This document shows, in pieces, positions 1 to 7,212 of a DNA stretch of 13,208 bases (positions within the stretch are counted from its first letter, which is position 1; each line of letters begins with the position of its first letter). Under the pieces are notes generated by a model, which saw only the letters and a program-made list of their open reading frames with translations, was not told the origin of the DNA and searched no databases. The translations under genes were made by a program, and so were the position numbers. Source of the stretch: an uncultured Pleurocapsa sp. (lineage in GTDB: Bacteria > Cyanobacteriota > Cyanobacteriia > Cyanobacteriales > Xenococcaceae); NCBI GenBank assembly GCA_937884735.1, contig CAKZYI010000376.1, positions 1 to 13,208 on the forward strand, given 5' to 3'.

Positions 1-277
1 TATCTTTAGGCAACGAGATCGCTTTCCCAATAGGAAGCAAGCTTTAACCAAAGTTTTATCTTTTGCTGCTGGTGCGGGGGCATTATTGTTGTCAGCAACC
101 ATGTTTGCTGTGTTGTTAGTGACTCATATATCCCCTGATATGGATATAAATGCCGAATGGACAGCTAATTTGATCTCCATGGTTAGCTATACTATCCAAG
201 CGGCGATCGAAGGTGTATTTTGCGTACTGCTGATTTCCTTCCTCGCACAAGTCATACCAGAATTGTTGCGCTCCTAA
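1..277 (+). CDS. cbiM: CbiM-like substrate-binding membrane component of a cobalt/nickel ECF transporter (3' end only)
   Basis: Only the last 91 codons are present; the frame is open from base 2 and stops with TAA at 275-277. Two hydrophobic stretches are visible, one around ALLLSATMFAVLLVTHI and one near the C-terminus. The tail, an acidic 'AAIEG' followed by a hydrophobic helix and 'FLAQVIPELL', resembles the usual CbiM/NikM C-terminus (EGxxxxxxxxFLxxVxPExL). CbiM is the integral membrane S-component that captures Co2+ or Ni2+ and works with CbiQ and CbiO. The identification leans on the downstream cbiQ and cbiO, because the metal-binding N-terminus lies outside the window. Cobalt versus nickel cannot be decided here. 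Confidence 0.75.
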   Translation, partial: IFRQRDRFPNRKQALTKVLSFAAGAGALLLSATMFAVLLVTHISPDMDINAEWTANLISMVSYTIQAAIEGVFCVLLISFLAQVIPELLRS

Positions 278-363
278 TCAAGTAATCAGTAATTATGTAA
301 TGAAATTAGCTGAGCTTGAATTTTGCTTTTGCCTGTGTCCAAATTGTTTGGTTATAACCAATA

Positions 364-1017
364 ATGGTAACGATAACTGGCATTTTATTTATTCTTTCTG
401 AGATACCTGTTTCTTTTTTAATAACTCGATTGCGCTATCCCAGCTGGTTTATTTTGGCAGTGATAATGTTGTTGCCTTTTGTATCAGGAAGCACCCCAAT
501 TTTAGAATGGGGACATTTAGCTATTAAAGAAGAGGGATGCTGGCAAGCCCTATTGGTTTCAGTGCGCTTTTTCTGCATTTTAACTATAAGTTTAATTTTG
601 TTTGGTACGGCTCCTTTTTTAAGCAGCATTAAAGCAATGCGATCGCTTGGTTTGCCCAGAGTAATTGTAGATATGACTCTCCTTTCTTACCGTTATTTGG
701 AGGAATTGGGCGAAATGTTGACAACCATGCAGCGCGCTATGAAACTGAGAGGATTTCAGCCCAAAAATATGACTCGTCGCAATTTGAAAGTATTTGCCCA
801 GCTAACTGGTAGCCTAATTGTGAGGAGTTAAGAACGCTCGTTGAGAATATATCAGGCAATGATTCTTCGGGGTTACGGTAGTCAAAGAAGCTCGGGCAAA
901 AAATATCACAAAATCAATTTAAAGGATAGTGATATCTATAGTCTTAGTGCCACCATAATGGCGTTGACTATCGCTATTTTTTTAGTAGCTTTACAAGTAT
1001 TATTACCAAGCTTCTAA
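364..1017 (+). pseudogene. cbiQ: cbiQ, transmembrane T-component of the Co/Ni ECF transporter, interrupted by an in-frame TAA
   Basis: CbiQ is the membrane scaffold that couples the ATPase CbiO to CbiM. Codons 1-155 hold hydrophobic helices, the 'TPILEWGHLAIKEEG' segment, and the coupling-helix region with 'RSLGLPRVIVD' and 'RAMKLRGFQP'. TAA at 829-831 (codon 156) interrupts this. In the same frame codons 157-217 continue with 'ERSLRIYQAMILRGYG', the second conserved Arg-Gly motif, and a last membrane helix ending at TAA 1015-1017. Family members read RS-(L/Y)-ERxxRxYxAMxxRGY here, so one base change (for example TTA or TAT to TAA) explains the stop. The N-terminus also looks about 30 residues short: the family usually has another helix first, and a TAA at 355-357 blocks extension upstream of the ATG. 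No frameshift is seen inside the gene. If the stop is real and not read through, the transporter lacks its C-terminal coupling helix and last membrane span. Confidence 0.85.
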
Positions 1018-1072
1018 TGATTATTAGGCTGCTTTTTCAAATTATTAATTATCATTATTTGTTGCAAAATTA

Positions 1073-1855
1073 ATGAACGACCTAGTTAAAACTGCAAATC
1101 AACTTTCTTTAAGAACTAAAGCAATCTCTCTCCAAAATTTAAGCTTTAGCTATAGTAATGAAAGGGCAATTCTCACGGACATAAATTTAGAAATTGCCCC
1201 AGGAGAAACAGTAGGTTTGATTGGGGCGAATGGGGCAGGAAAAACGAGTTTATTTTTAACTATTTGTGGAATTTTAAAAGCTACTTATGGCGAAGTGAAA
1301 CTATTTGATCGCCCAATTCAAGCAGGGCAGTTTAATCCAGAAATTGGCTTAGTGTTTCAAAATCCTGACGACCAATTGTTTTGTCCAACAGTAAGTGATG
1401 ATATTGCTTTTGGATTGGAAAATATTGAACTATCTCCTGAAGAAATAGAAACTAGAATCAATGCAGCTTTATCTCTTACGGGAGTAACTCATCTAGCAGA
1501 TCGGATTTCTCACCAGCTTTCGGGAGGGGAAAAGTGTATGGTAGCAATTGCTGCTGTCTTGGCAATGTTGCCTCAAGTGGTGCTTTACGATGAGCCTAGT
1601 GCTAACTTGGACTTGCAGGCAAGAAGAAGATTGATAAAATTTCTTCAGGCTTCCCATGAAACAATTGTGGTTTCTTCTCACGATTTAGAATTGATTATTG
1701 AAGTGTGCGATCGCGTTATTTTACTTAACCAGGGAAGAATTATCGCCGATGGTACTCCCGAGGAGATCATGAGCGATTCTAGTTTAATGGAGGCGAATGG
1801 TTTGGAAGTACCCCATTCTTTGACTCATGTTCATAACTCCAGGAATAAGGAATAA
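1073..1855 (+). CDS. cbiO: CbiO-like ATPase of the Co/Ni ECF transporter
   Basis: This 260-residue ABC ATPase powers metal uptake through CbiM/CbiQ on the cytoplasmic side of the plasma membrane. It has a Walker A motif GANGAGKTS (residues 51-59), a Q-loop in VFQNPDDQLF (94-103; 'NPDDQ' is typical of ECF ATPases), a signature LSGGE (149-153), a Walker B motif ending in Asp173-Glu174, a D-loop (SANLD), and an H-loop His203. Length is normal for the family. It starts 55 bp after cbiQ on the same strand and is probably the last gene of the operon. The ATG has no evident Shine-Dalgarno sequence. One oddity is the signature helix, which reads LSGGEKCM where most relatives have Arg (or Gln-Arg) after GGEK/GGQK; a single CGT-to-TGT change would give this. 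The gene is otherwise intact although cbiQ is broken. Confidence 0.92.
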   Translation: MNDLVKTANQLSLRTKAISLQNLSFSYSNERAILTDINLEIAPGETVGLIGANGAGKTSLFLTICGILKATYGEVKLFDRPIQAGQFNPEIGLVFQNPDDQLFCPTVSDDIAFGLENIELSPEEIETRINAALSLTGVTHLADRISHQLSGGEKCMVAIAAVLAMLPQVVLYDEPSANLDLQARRRLIKFLQASHETIVVSSHDLELIIEVCDRVILLNQGRIIADGTPEEIMSDSSLMEANGLEVPHSLTHVHNSRNKE

Positions 1856-2315
1856 AGCAAAATTTTAAATTAATTATGGGAAATAAACTAACCACCCCAA
1901 GTTTTAAATTTCTTATAAAAAATGATTAAAAATTAAATGCAAAAGCAAGGTTTTAAAAACATCAATTCTTATAGCGATCGCATTTTAAACTATTAGGCTT
2001 ATTTAAAATAACCAGGGCAGCCTCTAGAGAAAATACAAATATAATTTGAACAAATAAAATTAACTTAAGCATCCAGAAAAAAACTTGTAAAGTAAAATTA
2101 CGCTTTGTTTTATCTACTTTAAAAGTATTACCTAAGATAACTTTAAAGTTAATATGTGTTTACTTGATAGCAAGTATTCCCTGCAATAGCTAAAAATATG
2201 CCATTATCTAGCGAGTGGTTTTAATTGATAGCGGAAGTCTAAGTCGATTTGAATTACACCCATATACAAAAAACAAGTTCTTCAAAACTGCAAGTTTCGC
2301 CATTAGGTAATAAAA
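1856..2315. other. AT-rich spacer upstream of raf1
   Basis: These 460 bp carry no credible gene on either strand; the short minus-strand frames at the right edge are shadows overlapping raf1. I see one HIP1 octamer near 1975, a perfect 14-bp palindrome (2138-2151) next to a related near-palindrome (2115-2127), and a small hairpin with 6-bp arms at 2161-2166 and 2171-2176. No clear intrinsic terminator follows cbiO and no tRNA-like fold was recognised. The raf1 promoter should lie in the right half. Confidence 0.6.
2115..2151. promoter_or_regulatory. Paired ACTTTAAA palindromes, possible operator upstream of raf1
   Basis: TAACTTTAAAGTTA at 2138-2151 is a perfect 14-bp palindrome. TACTTTAAAAGTA at 2115-2127 is a near-palindrome sharing the core ACTTTAAA, offset by 24 bp. 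Two related dyads about 165-200 bp before the raf1 ATG could bind a dimeric regulator, but AT-rich DNA produces such dyads by chance. No regulator can be named. Confidence 0.3.
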
Positions 2316-3392
2316 ATGAATAGTACTCCCCAAGATAATAAAGATGCGATCCCAGAAGCAGAAGCTCAAGAATTGATGCGATCGCTTTTGCATAAAGAAG
2401 GTAGTTGGGTAGAGTGGGGATATACTTGTCACAAGCTACAGAAAGCAGGATACAGTACTCAAAAGATTTTTGAAGATACGGGATTTCAAAACAGTCAGCA
2501 GAATATGGTGATTGTGGCTTCTCAGGTATATGATAATTTGGTTCAAGATGGCGTTGCACCAGAAATTCTAGAGTACTTTAAAGGACCTCGTAGCGACGTG
2601 TTACACGAGTTTCGCTTGCTCAACCAAAACCAGCGGGTAGAAGCTGCTATATTGGCTTATAACAAACGTCTGAACATCGATGGAGCGCACTTGGTTACCA
2701 AAGCGATGCGGGATGTCTCGCGGATGTCTCAGCTACCAGAATCTTTTGTCAATCATCCAGGGGATTGGGTAGCTTATTTATCTTGGAAGAGGGCTAAAAG
2801 TCAAAAGGATTTACAACAGCGATCGCGTTTAATTGCTCAAGGGCTGAAATTTGCTCATTCTGATAGTGCGCGGGAAGCAATTGAAAAGCTACTTAGCGAC
2901 TTTAGTGTTGTTAATACTGTTTCTGAACCTTTGCTGCCTATTTATCGTTTAGAAACAGAGGATGAATTACCCCGCATAGTACCCTTAGCTGGTACTTATC
3001 CTCTTGGTAGTGAAGAAACAGAGGCGGTAGTCCAAGTAGAAAACCAACAGCCCTTTGGCAATATTAAAGCTGTTGATGGTAGCTATGTACCTGTACCTGG
3101 CTGGCAAGTAGTTTTGAAGGCTCAAGATCCTATTACTTACTTGTGTTCTAGCGATCGCCTTCCTAAGTCTTTATCGGGTAAAGTGGAGGAAGTATTGATC
3201 ATGCTAGATCGAGCCAATACTACTTGGAATATTAATAGTTACTTTGTGGTAGAGATCGACGGAAAGCTAGAAATACAATGGTTTGAATCCGAGCCAGCAG
3301 AGAAGATTGTCGGGCAGTTGGTATTGATTCTTCGTCCCAAAAAGATATTAGATGAGGGTAATTTGACTGAGCCTTGGCAAATGGACGACTAG
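2316..3392 (+). CDS. raf1: Rubisco accumulation (assembly) factor 1
   Basis: Raf1 is a dimeric chaperone that clamps folded RbcL dimers and helps form the RbcL8 core before RbcS displaces it, in the cytoplasm. The 358-residue product has the family's usual length and layout. A helical alpha-domain (about residues 10-195) contains 'GSWVEWG', 'LQKAGYSTQKIFEDTGF' and 'YFKGPRSDVLHEFRLL'. A short linker with 'EPLLPIYRLE' follows. The beta dimerisation domain (about 215-345) contains 'PLAGTYPLG', 'VPVPGWQVVLKAQDP' and the late 'VLILRPKK'. The ATG is preceded by AGG at 2305-2307 with 8-bp spacing, a usable ribosome site, and no in-frame start further upstream looks better. The gene stands alone, far from any rbc genes in this window, and is intact to a TAG stop. 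It converges with the glycosyltransferase gene that follows. Confidence 0.95.
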   Translation: MNSTPQDNKDAIPEAEAQELMRSLLHKEGSWVEWGYTCHKLQKAGYSTQKIFEDTGFQNSQQNMVIVASQVYDNLVQDGVAPEILEYFKGPRSDVLHEFRLLNQNQRVEAAILAYNKRLNIDGAHLVTKAMRDVSRMSQLPESFVNHPGDWVAYLSWKRAKSQKDLQQRSRLIAQGLKFAHSDSAREAIEKLLSDFSVVNTVSEPLLPIYRLETEDELPRIVPLAGTYPLGSEETEAVVQVENQQPFGNIKAVDGSYVPVPGWQVVLKAQDPITYLCSSDRLPKSLSGKVEEVLIMLDRANTTWNINSYFVVEIDGKLEIQWFESEPAEKIVGQLVLILRPKKILDEGNLTEPWQMDD

Positions 3393-3395
3393 TTT

Positions 3396-3426
3396 AACCT
3401 ATAACCTATAACTTATAACCTATAAC
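3396..3426. repeat. Tandem heptamer repeat (AACCTAT, about 4.4 copies)
   Basis: Units lie at 3396-3402, 3403-3409, 3410-3416 (AACTTAT, one mismatch) and 3417-3423, followed by AAC. The array sits in the 43-bp gap between the convergent raf1 and GT4 genes. Short tandem heptamers of this kind (STRR-type) are known from filamentous and other cyanobacteria. There is no spacer structure, so it is not CRISPR. No separate terminator hairpin is visible in the gap. Confidence 0.8.
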
Positions 3427-3435
3427 AGCTTCGCT

Positions 3436-4668
3436 TTACGGCGCATTTTGTTCTCTGATTTCTTGCGACCAAATTTCGATTAAATTGCTGGTAGTTTGTT
3501 GCCAACTCCATTTTACTGCAATCTTTTTTGCTTTTTCGCCCATAGAGTCGCGTAGAGACTTGTTGTTAATTAGTAATTCTAACTTGGCGATAAAATCAGC
3601 TTGATTTTGGGGTTGGTATAAAAAGCCAGTTTCGCCATCATCAATGGTATCTATGACTCCTCGAGCTCGAGGTGCGATCGCAGGAATGCCCGCAGCAGCA
3701 GCTTCAATAACTGTTAATCCTCTGGTTTCTTTTTCGGAATTGGTAATAAATAAGTCGCTGTTTTTTAAAAGCGCAGGAATAGATTGAGGAGAAATTCTTC
3801 CTAATAAATATGTATCGGCTATTGATGATTTTAAAGTTGTATCTATCTCTTCTTTTAGAGTTCCATCTCCTGCAATTACAAGAGCAATTTTGCTTGAAAT
3901 ATTGGGTGACAATTTAGTCAAAGACCTTAAAGCGAAATTCCATCCTTTATCGGGAGTTAAACGTCCTATAAATACAAGCTTGACTTTATTTTCTAAATTG
4001 GGCAAGCTATATTGTTTGGTGAAAAAATTATGATGTTTCTTTTGTTTACTAAAGGCATCAAAATCGCAACCTAATAATTCTGAATAGTGTAAATTTTTGA
4101 TGCCCAGCTTTTTTAGATTTTTAAAAGTTTCTAGACTAGAAACCAAGGTTAAATCATAAGAATTATATATTTTAGCAAAAGTCCAGCCTAAAGCTTGTTC
4201 AATTATTTTATTAATACCTAGAGGTAGTTTAAAATAGTCTTCCAAATAGTCAATATAGTTAGTATGAAACCAAGATATACAGGATATATTATGTTCCTTG
4301 GCATATTTAACTCCTGGCAGCTTAAGAAAACAAAAACTCAATCTTTCTGCTTCGTCAACATGAATAATATCTGGTTTAAATTTATCTAGCTCTTGGAGAA
4401 CAATTGAATAAGATTTGATCGTGACATCCCTTTCAAACTCTAAAGCAATTGATTTAGTACTAGGAAGATTAATTACATTAACACGATTAAATAACTCTCC
4501 TGTATAGTCTTGCCAATTAGGATATATATGAGCGATCACTTTATAGTCTGGACAAAATAATAATACTTGATGTCCCAATTCACTAAGCTGTTTTACTCGA
4601 TTAAATACTGCGATCGTAACTCCATCTATTACAGGGAAAAAACTAGAACATATAATTGCTATTTTCAT
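3436..4668 (-). CDS. GT4 family glycosyltransferase (SqdX/MgtA-like)
   Basis: A 410-residue GT-B fold retaining glycosyltransferase transferring a sugar from a nucleotide donor, probably at the inner face of the membrane. The N-terminal acceptor domain starts 'MKIAIICSSFFPVIDGVTIAV', with the gly-rich/VDGV-type loop typical of SqdX and related enzymes, and later has 'SWFHTNYIDYLEDYF' (about 132-146). The C-terminal donor domain (from about residue 225) has 'FIGRLTPDKGW' with Lys241, 'VIAGDGTL', and the family EX7E pair Glu314 and Glu322 followed by 'AAAAGIPAIA'. The length is normal and the gene intact, ending in TAA. It lies 36 bp downstream of the GT39-like gene on the same strand, so the two are probably co-transcribed. 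Acceptor and donor are not determinable; sulfolipid synthase SqdX is a relative rather than a firm identity, since sqdB is not adjacent. Confidence 0.85.
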   Translation of the reverse strand: MKIAIICSSFFPVIDGVTIAVFNRVKQLSELGHQVLLFCPDYKVIAHIYPNWQDYTGELFNRVNVINLPSTKSIALEFERDVTIKSYSIVLQELDKFKPDIIHVDEAERLSFCFLKLPGVKYAKEHNISCISWFHTNYIDYLEDYFKLPLGINKIIEQALGWTFAKIYNSYDLTLVSSLETFKNLKKLGIKNLHYSELLGCDFDAFSKQKKHHNFFTKQYSLPNLENKVKLVFIGRLTPDKGWNFALRSLTKLSPNISSKIALVIAGDGTLKEEIDTTLKSSIADTYLLGRISPQSIPALLKNSDLFITNSEKETRGLTVIEAAAAGIPAIAPRARGVIDTIDDGETGFLYQPQNQADFIAKLELLINNKSLRDSMGEKAKKIAVKWSWQQTTSNLIEIWSQEIREQNAP

Positions 4669-4704
4669 TTATCTTAATCAGGATATTGGTAAATCTGATA
4701 GCTT

Positions 4705-6456
4705 TTAAATTTTACTAATTTGCCAAAGATCTAAAGGAATTTCATCTACACTAAAGAGGTGAGATTTATATACCTGTTGTAAATTTATTTTAGAATTCTG
4801 CTGGAGCCTGTTTTGGAAATTTTTAGAGGGCTTTAAGACAAATATATTTTGAAAGTTATTTAAGTACTTTATTACATTTTTATCTGTATCAGTTACTTTA
4901 TATTTAGTCTGAGAAGATAAAGAATAGGCTAAAGATAAAGCATCCATCGCCTCGGCGGATTCGACAATTACTAAAGGGGAATTGCTTTGATTGATTATAG
5001 TTGCGATCGCAGGATTATTAATATTTCTTCCTTTTTGATAAAACGGCGATAAATTGAAATTGCGAATACAAGAAAAGATTCCTAAAATTAAAAATCCAAT
5101 AATAATACATCGCCAAAGTAATGGTTTTTGACTAGACATTAATTTATTGGCAATAGTATAAGCAACTGCTATTTGAATGCCTAACTGGAGAGGAATTAAA
5201 TATCTTGGTGCAGTCGAACCTTGTCCTTGATTGATAATATCTATAATTAGTAGTGGCAGAGGCAGAGAGATAATTAAACATAGAATAAAACTAAAGCGAT
5301 CGCAATTTGTCTGAATAATTAAATAGTATAAAGAGTAGCTAGATAAACTTAAAATAATTAGGGCTACTAATCCACCAATTATGCTTACGTAATCAAGATA
5401 GATGTAGTTAAATAAAATTATAATGTTGCTAGATACAGCAAAAAATAAAATCAACTTAGTTAGTCTTTTTTGAATATAGCGAGATGATATTAATATAATT
5501 AAATAAGATAAAGAAATTACAATTAGTGCGATCGCCGTTTGTACGGGGTCTGATTCCTGAGAAATAGGCAAATCACCAAATATTAATAATACCGTACCAA
5601 TAAATACAGCAATGATTTCTGCGAGATTAAAATTTCCCCTCATCCAGCTAGTGTTTTCTTGTAATAAACTCAAGTGATTAATAATAATCAAAATCCAAGG
5701 AATAAAAGCTATAAAAGATACAAAAGAGAATAATAAATATTGCTGGATAATTTTTCGCTTATTTTTTATTGGTGCAAGCAAAATATATATGCCCTGAAAA
5801 AAAGCAATATATACACAAAATAAAGATGTATATAATCCTAAAATCAAGCTAATACTATATAGTATCCATGATTTGCGATCGTTGATTCTAATTGCTCTTA
5901 ATAAACTAGCACCAAGCAACAAAATCGTAATTGTCCACAAACTATAGGGACGTGCTTCTTGGGCATAGGTAACATAAAAAGGAGATACGCTAATTAAAAT
6001 GACTGCTATTTTACTGATAAATCTTTTGTCAAATAATTCTTGACACAGCCAATATAAAGCAGGAAAAACCAACAAACCTAAGACAGCAGACAAGCTCCTC
6101 ATTACAGCTATGGAGCTGCCCCAAATTTGCATCCAAAATCTAGTTAAAATAAAATACAGTGGAGCATGCTCGGGACTTTTTATCAAAGCATTCCAAGTGT
6201 CAAAAAAAGTTTTATTTAGAGTAACATTTTGATAAATCAATAGATCATCAAAACCCAAAATATTTTGGTTTATAAGACTATTAGTAACTTCTTTAATTGT
6301 ATATCCAGAAACCCTAACCGCTGTGGCGATTTCATCTACCCAAAATATTTTGCTTTCCAAATTAGCCAAGCGAAAATAACAACCCAACAACAAAAAAGAA
6401 ACTAATAAAACAGATTCCAACTTACCAAAATATCGATGCTGGTTTTCAATAGACAT
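4705..6456 (-). CDS. GT39/ArnT-like polytopic membrane glycosyltransferase
   Basis: About 583 residues with roughly a dozen hydrophobic segments, consistent with a GT-C fold enzyme using a polyprenyl-phosphate sugar at the periplasmic side. The first luminal loop carries 'KIFWVDEIAT', the Asp-Glu motif (residues 41-42 from the ATG) that supplies the catalytic acid in PMT/ArnT-type enzymes. It is followed by 'SPEHAPLYFILTRFW' (counterpart of the D/HPPLYY motif) and 'YAQEARPYSLW', the second conserved acidic motif. A soluble tail follows the last helix. The ATG at 6456 is chosen; an in-frame TTG two codons upstream (6462) would add two residues. Neither has a clear Shine-Dalgarno sequence. It is the first gene of the pair with the GT4 gene and is divergent from the PagL-like gene. 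The substrate is unknown. Confidence 0.85.
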   Translation of the reverse strand: MSIENQHRYFGKLESVLLVSFLLLGCYFRLANLESKIFWVDEIATAVRVSGYTIKEVTNSLINQNILGFDDLLIYQNVTLNKTFFDTWNALIKSPEHAPLYFILTRFWMQIWGSSIAVMRSLSAVLGLLVFPALYWLCQELFDKRFISKIAVILISVSPFYVTYAQEARPYSLWTITILLLGASLLRAIRINDRKSWILYSISLILGLYTSLFCVYIAFFQGIYILLAPIKNKRKIIQQYLLFSFVSFIAFIPWILIIINHLSLLQENTSWMRGNFNLAEIIAVFIGTVLLIFGDLPISQESDPVQTAIALIVISLSYLIILISSRYIQKRLTKLILFFAVSSNIIILFNYIYLDYVSIIGGLVALIILSLSSYSLYYLIIQTNCDRFSFILCLIISLPLPLLIIDIINQGQGSTAPRYLIPLQLGIQIAVAYTIANKLMSSQKPLLWRCIIIGFLILGIFSCIRNFNLSPFYQKGRNINNPAIATIINQSNSPLVIVESAEAMDALSLAYSLSSQTKYKVTDTDKNVIKYLNNFQNIFVLKPSKNFQNRLQQNSKINLQQVYKSHLFSVDEIPLDLWQISKI

Positions 6457-6516
6457 ATACAACCCAACAAGTTAATCTAAACAATTATCAGCGAATAGCT
6501 ACTATTCATCAATAAA

Positions 6517-7179
6517 ATGTCTATAGTACACAGCCAGCATAGGATTACAATACAAAAAAACAAAAATAGTATCCATCGTGGCATGGCTCTATCTCTCTTG
6601 ATATTGTTGGCAACTTTACTCCCGATAAAAAAAGCTACAGCAAATCCCAACAATAAACTAGTAGATTCTACGATTCAACAAGAAGATAGAACTCGTACTT
6701 TTGGCGAAAAAGGCGAAAAACGCTGGTATGTCCAAGGTGCTTTTGCCACAAACCTAGATAATAATGAGTCTTTTCCCCGTCGCTTAGGCTAAGTTGGAGC
6801 AGGACTATCTAAATTCTATATTAATGGTAATAGAGTCAATTTAGAATTGAATACCATTTATTTCGACCAGCCAGGAAATAATGCCGTAGGTTTAAATCTA
6901 GCCCTCTTGGGAAGATGGCATATAATTCGCCAGCAAAATTGGTCATTCTTTATTGGTGGTGGTGCAGGAGTTATGGGTACAACCAGTGATGTCCCCGAAA
7001 AGGGTGCCAGCTTCAACTTTACTCCCCAAGCAGGAATGGGAGCTACATTTGCTTTGAAAAATAAACGCAGACTTTTAGTGGGCTTGAATTGGCATCATAT
7101 CTCCCACGCGGATCTATTCAATGCTAATCCAGGGAGAGACAGCATTATGGGTTATGTCGGCATAGATTTTCCACGCTAG
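6517..7179 (+). pseudogene. PagL/acyloxyacyl-hydrolase-like outer-membrane barrel, interrupted by an in-frame TAA
   Basis: The frame begins with a basic stretch and a signal peptide, best read from Met23 ('MALSLLILLATLLPIKKATA', cleavage near ATANP). It then shows beta-barrel character with alternating aromatic strands and many glycines ('SFFIGGGAGVMG', 'FTPQAGMGATF'). Near the end 'GLNWHHISHADL' (His194, Ser196) and 'NANPGRDSIMGYVGIDF' match the catalytic His-x-Ser region and last strand of PagL-type lipid A 3-O-deacylases (Pfam PF09411). The third catalytic residue, Glu in Pseudomonas PagL, would fall near Asp in 'GRDS'. TAA at 6790-6792 (codon 92) breaks the first strands, and the same frame continues to TAG with no indel. 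The 54-60 bp to the divergent GT39-like gene must hold both promoters. The catalytic assignment is from memory of the family. If the stop is real, the catalytic half is never made. Confidence 0.72.
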
Positions 7180-7212
7180 TTTCCCTTTCCTCAATCACAA
7201 CAGATTAATTAA

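Noticed and set aside
300..401. Short frame from ATG 300 (MKLAELEF...) as the missing CbiQ N-terminus
   Set aside because: It is in a different frame, is Cys-rich rather than a clear membrane helix, and stops soon after; no convincing join to the cbiQ frame was found.
2208..2559. Minus-strand frames overlapping the raf1 start
   Set aside because: They lie antisense to well-supported raf1 codons and show no family motifs.
3396..3426. CRISPR array
   Set aside because: Units are 7 bp, directly contiguous, with no spacers.
6457..6462. TTG start for the GT39-like gene
   Set aside because: An in-frame ATG two codons later is the more usual start and nothing favours the TTG.
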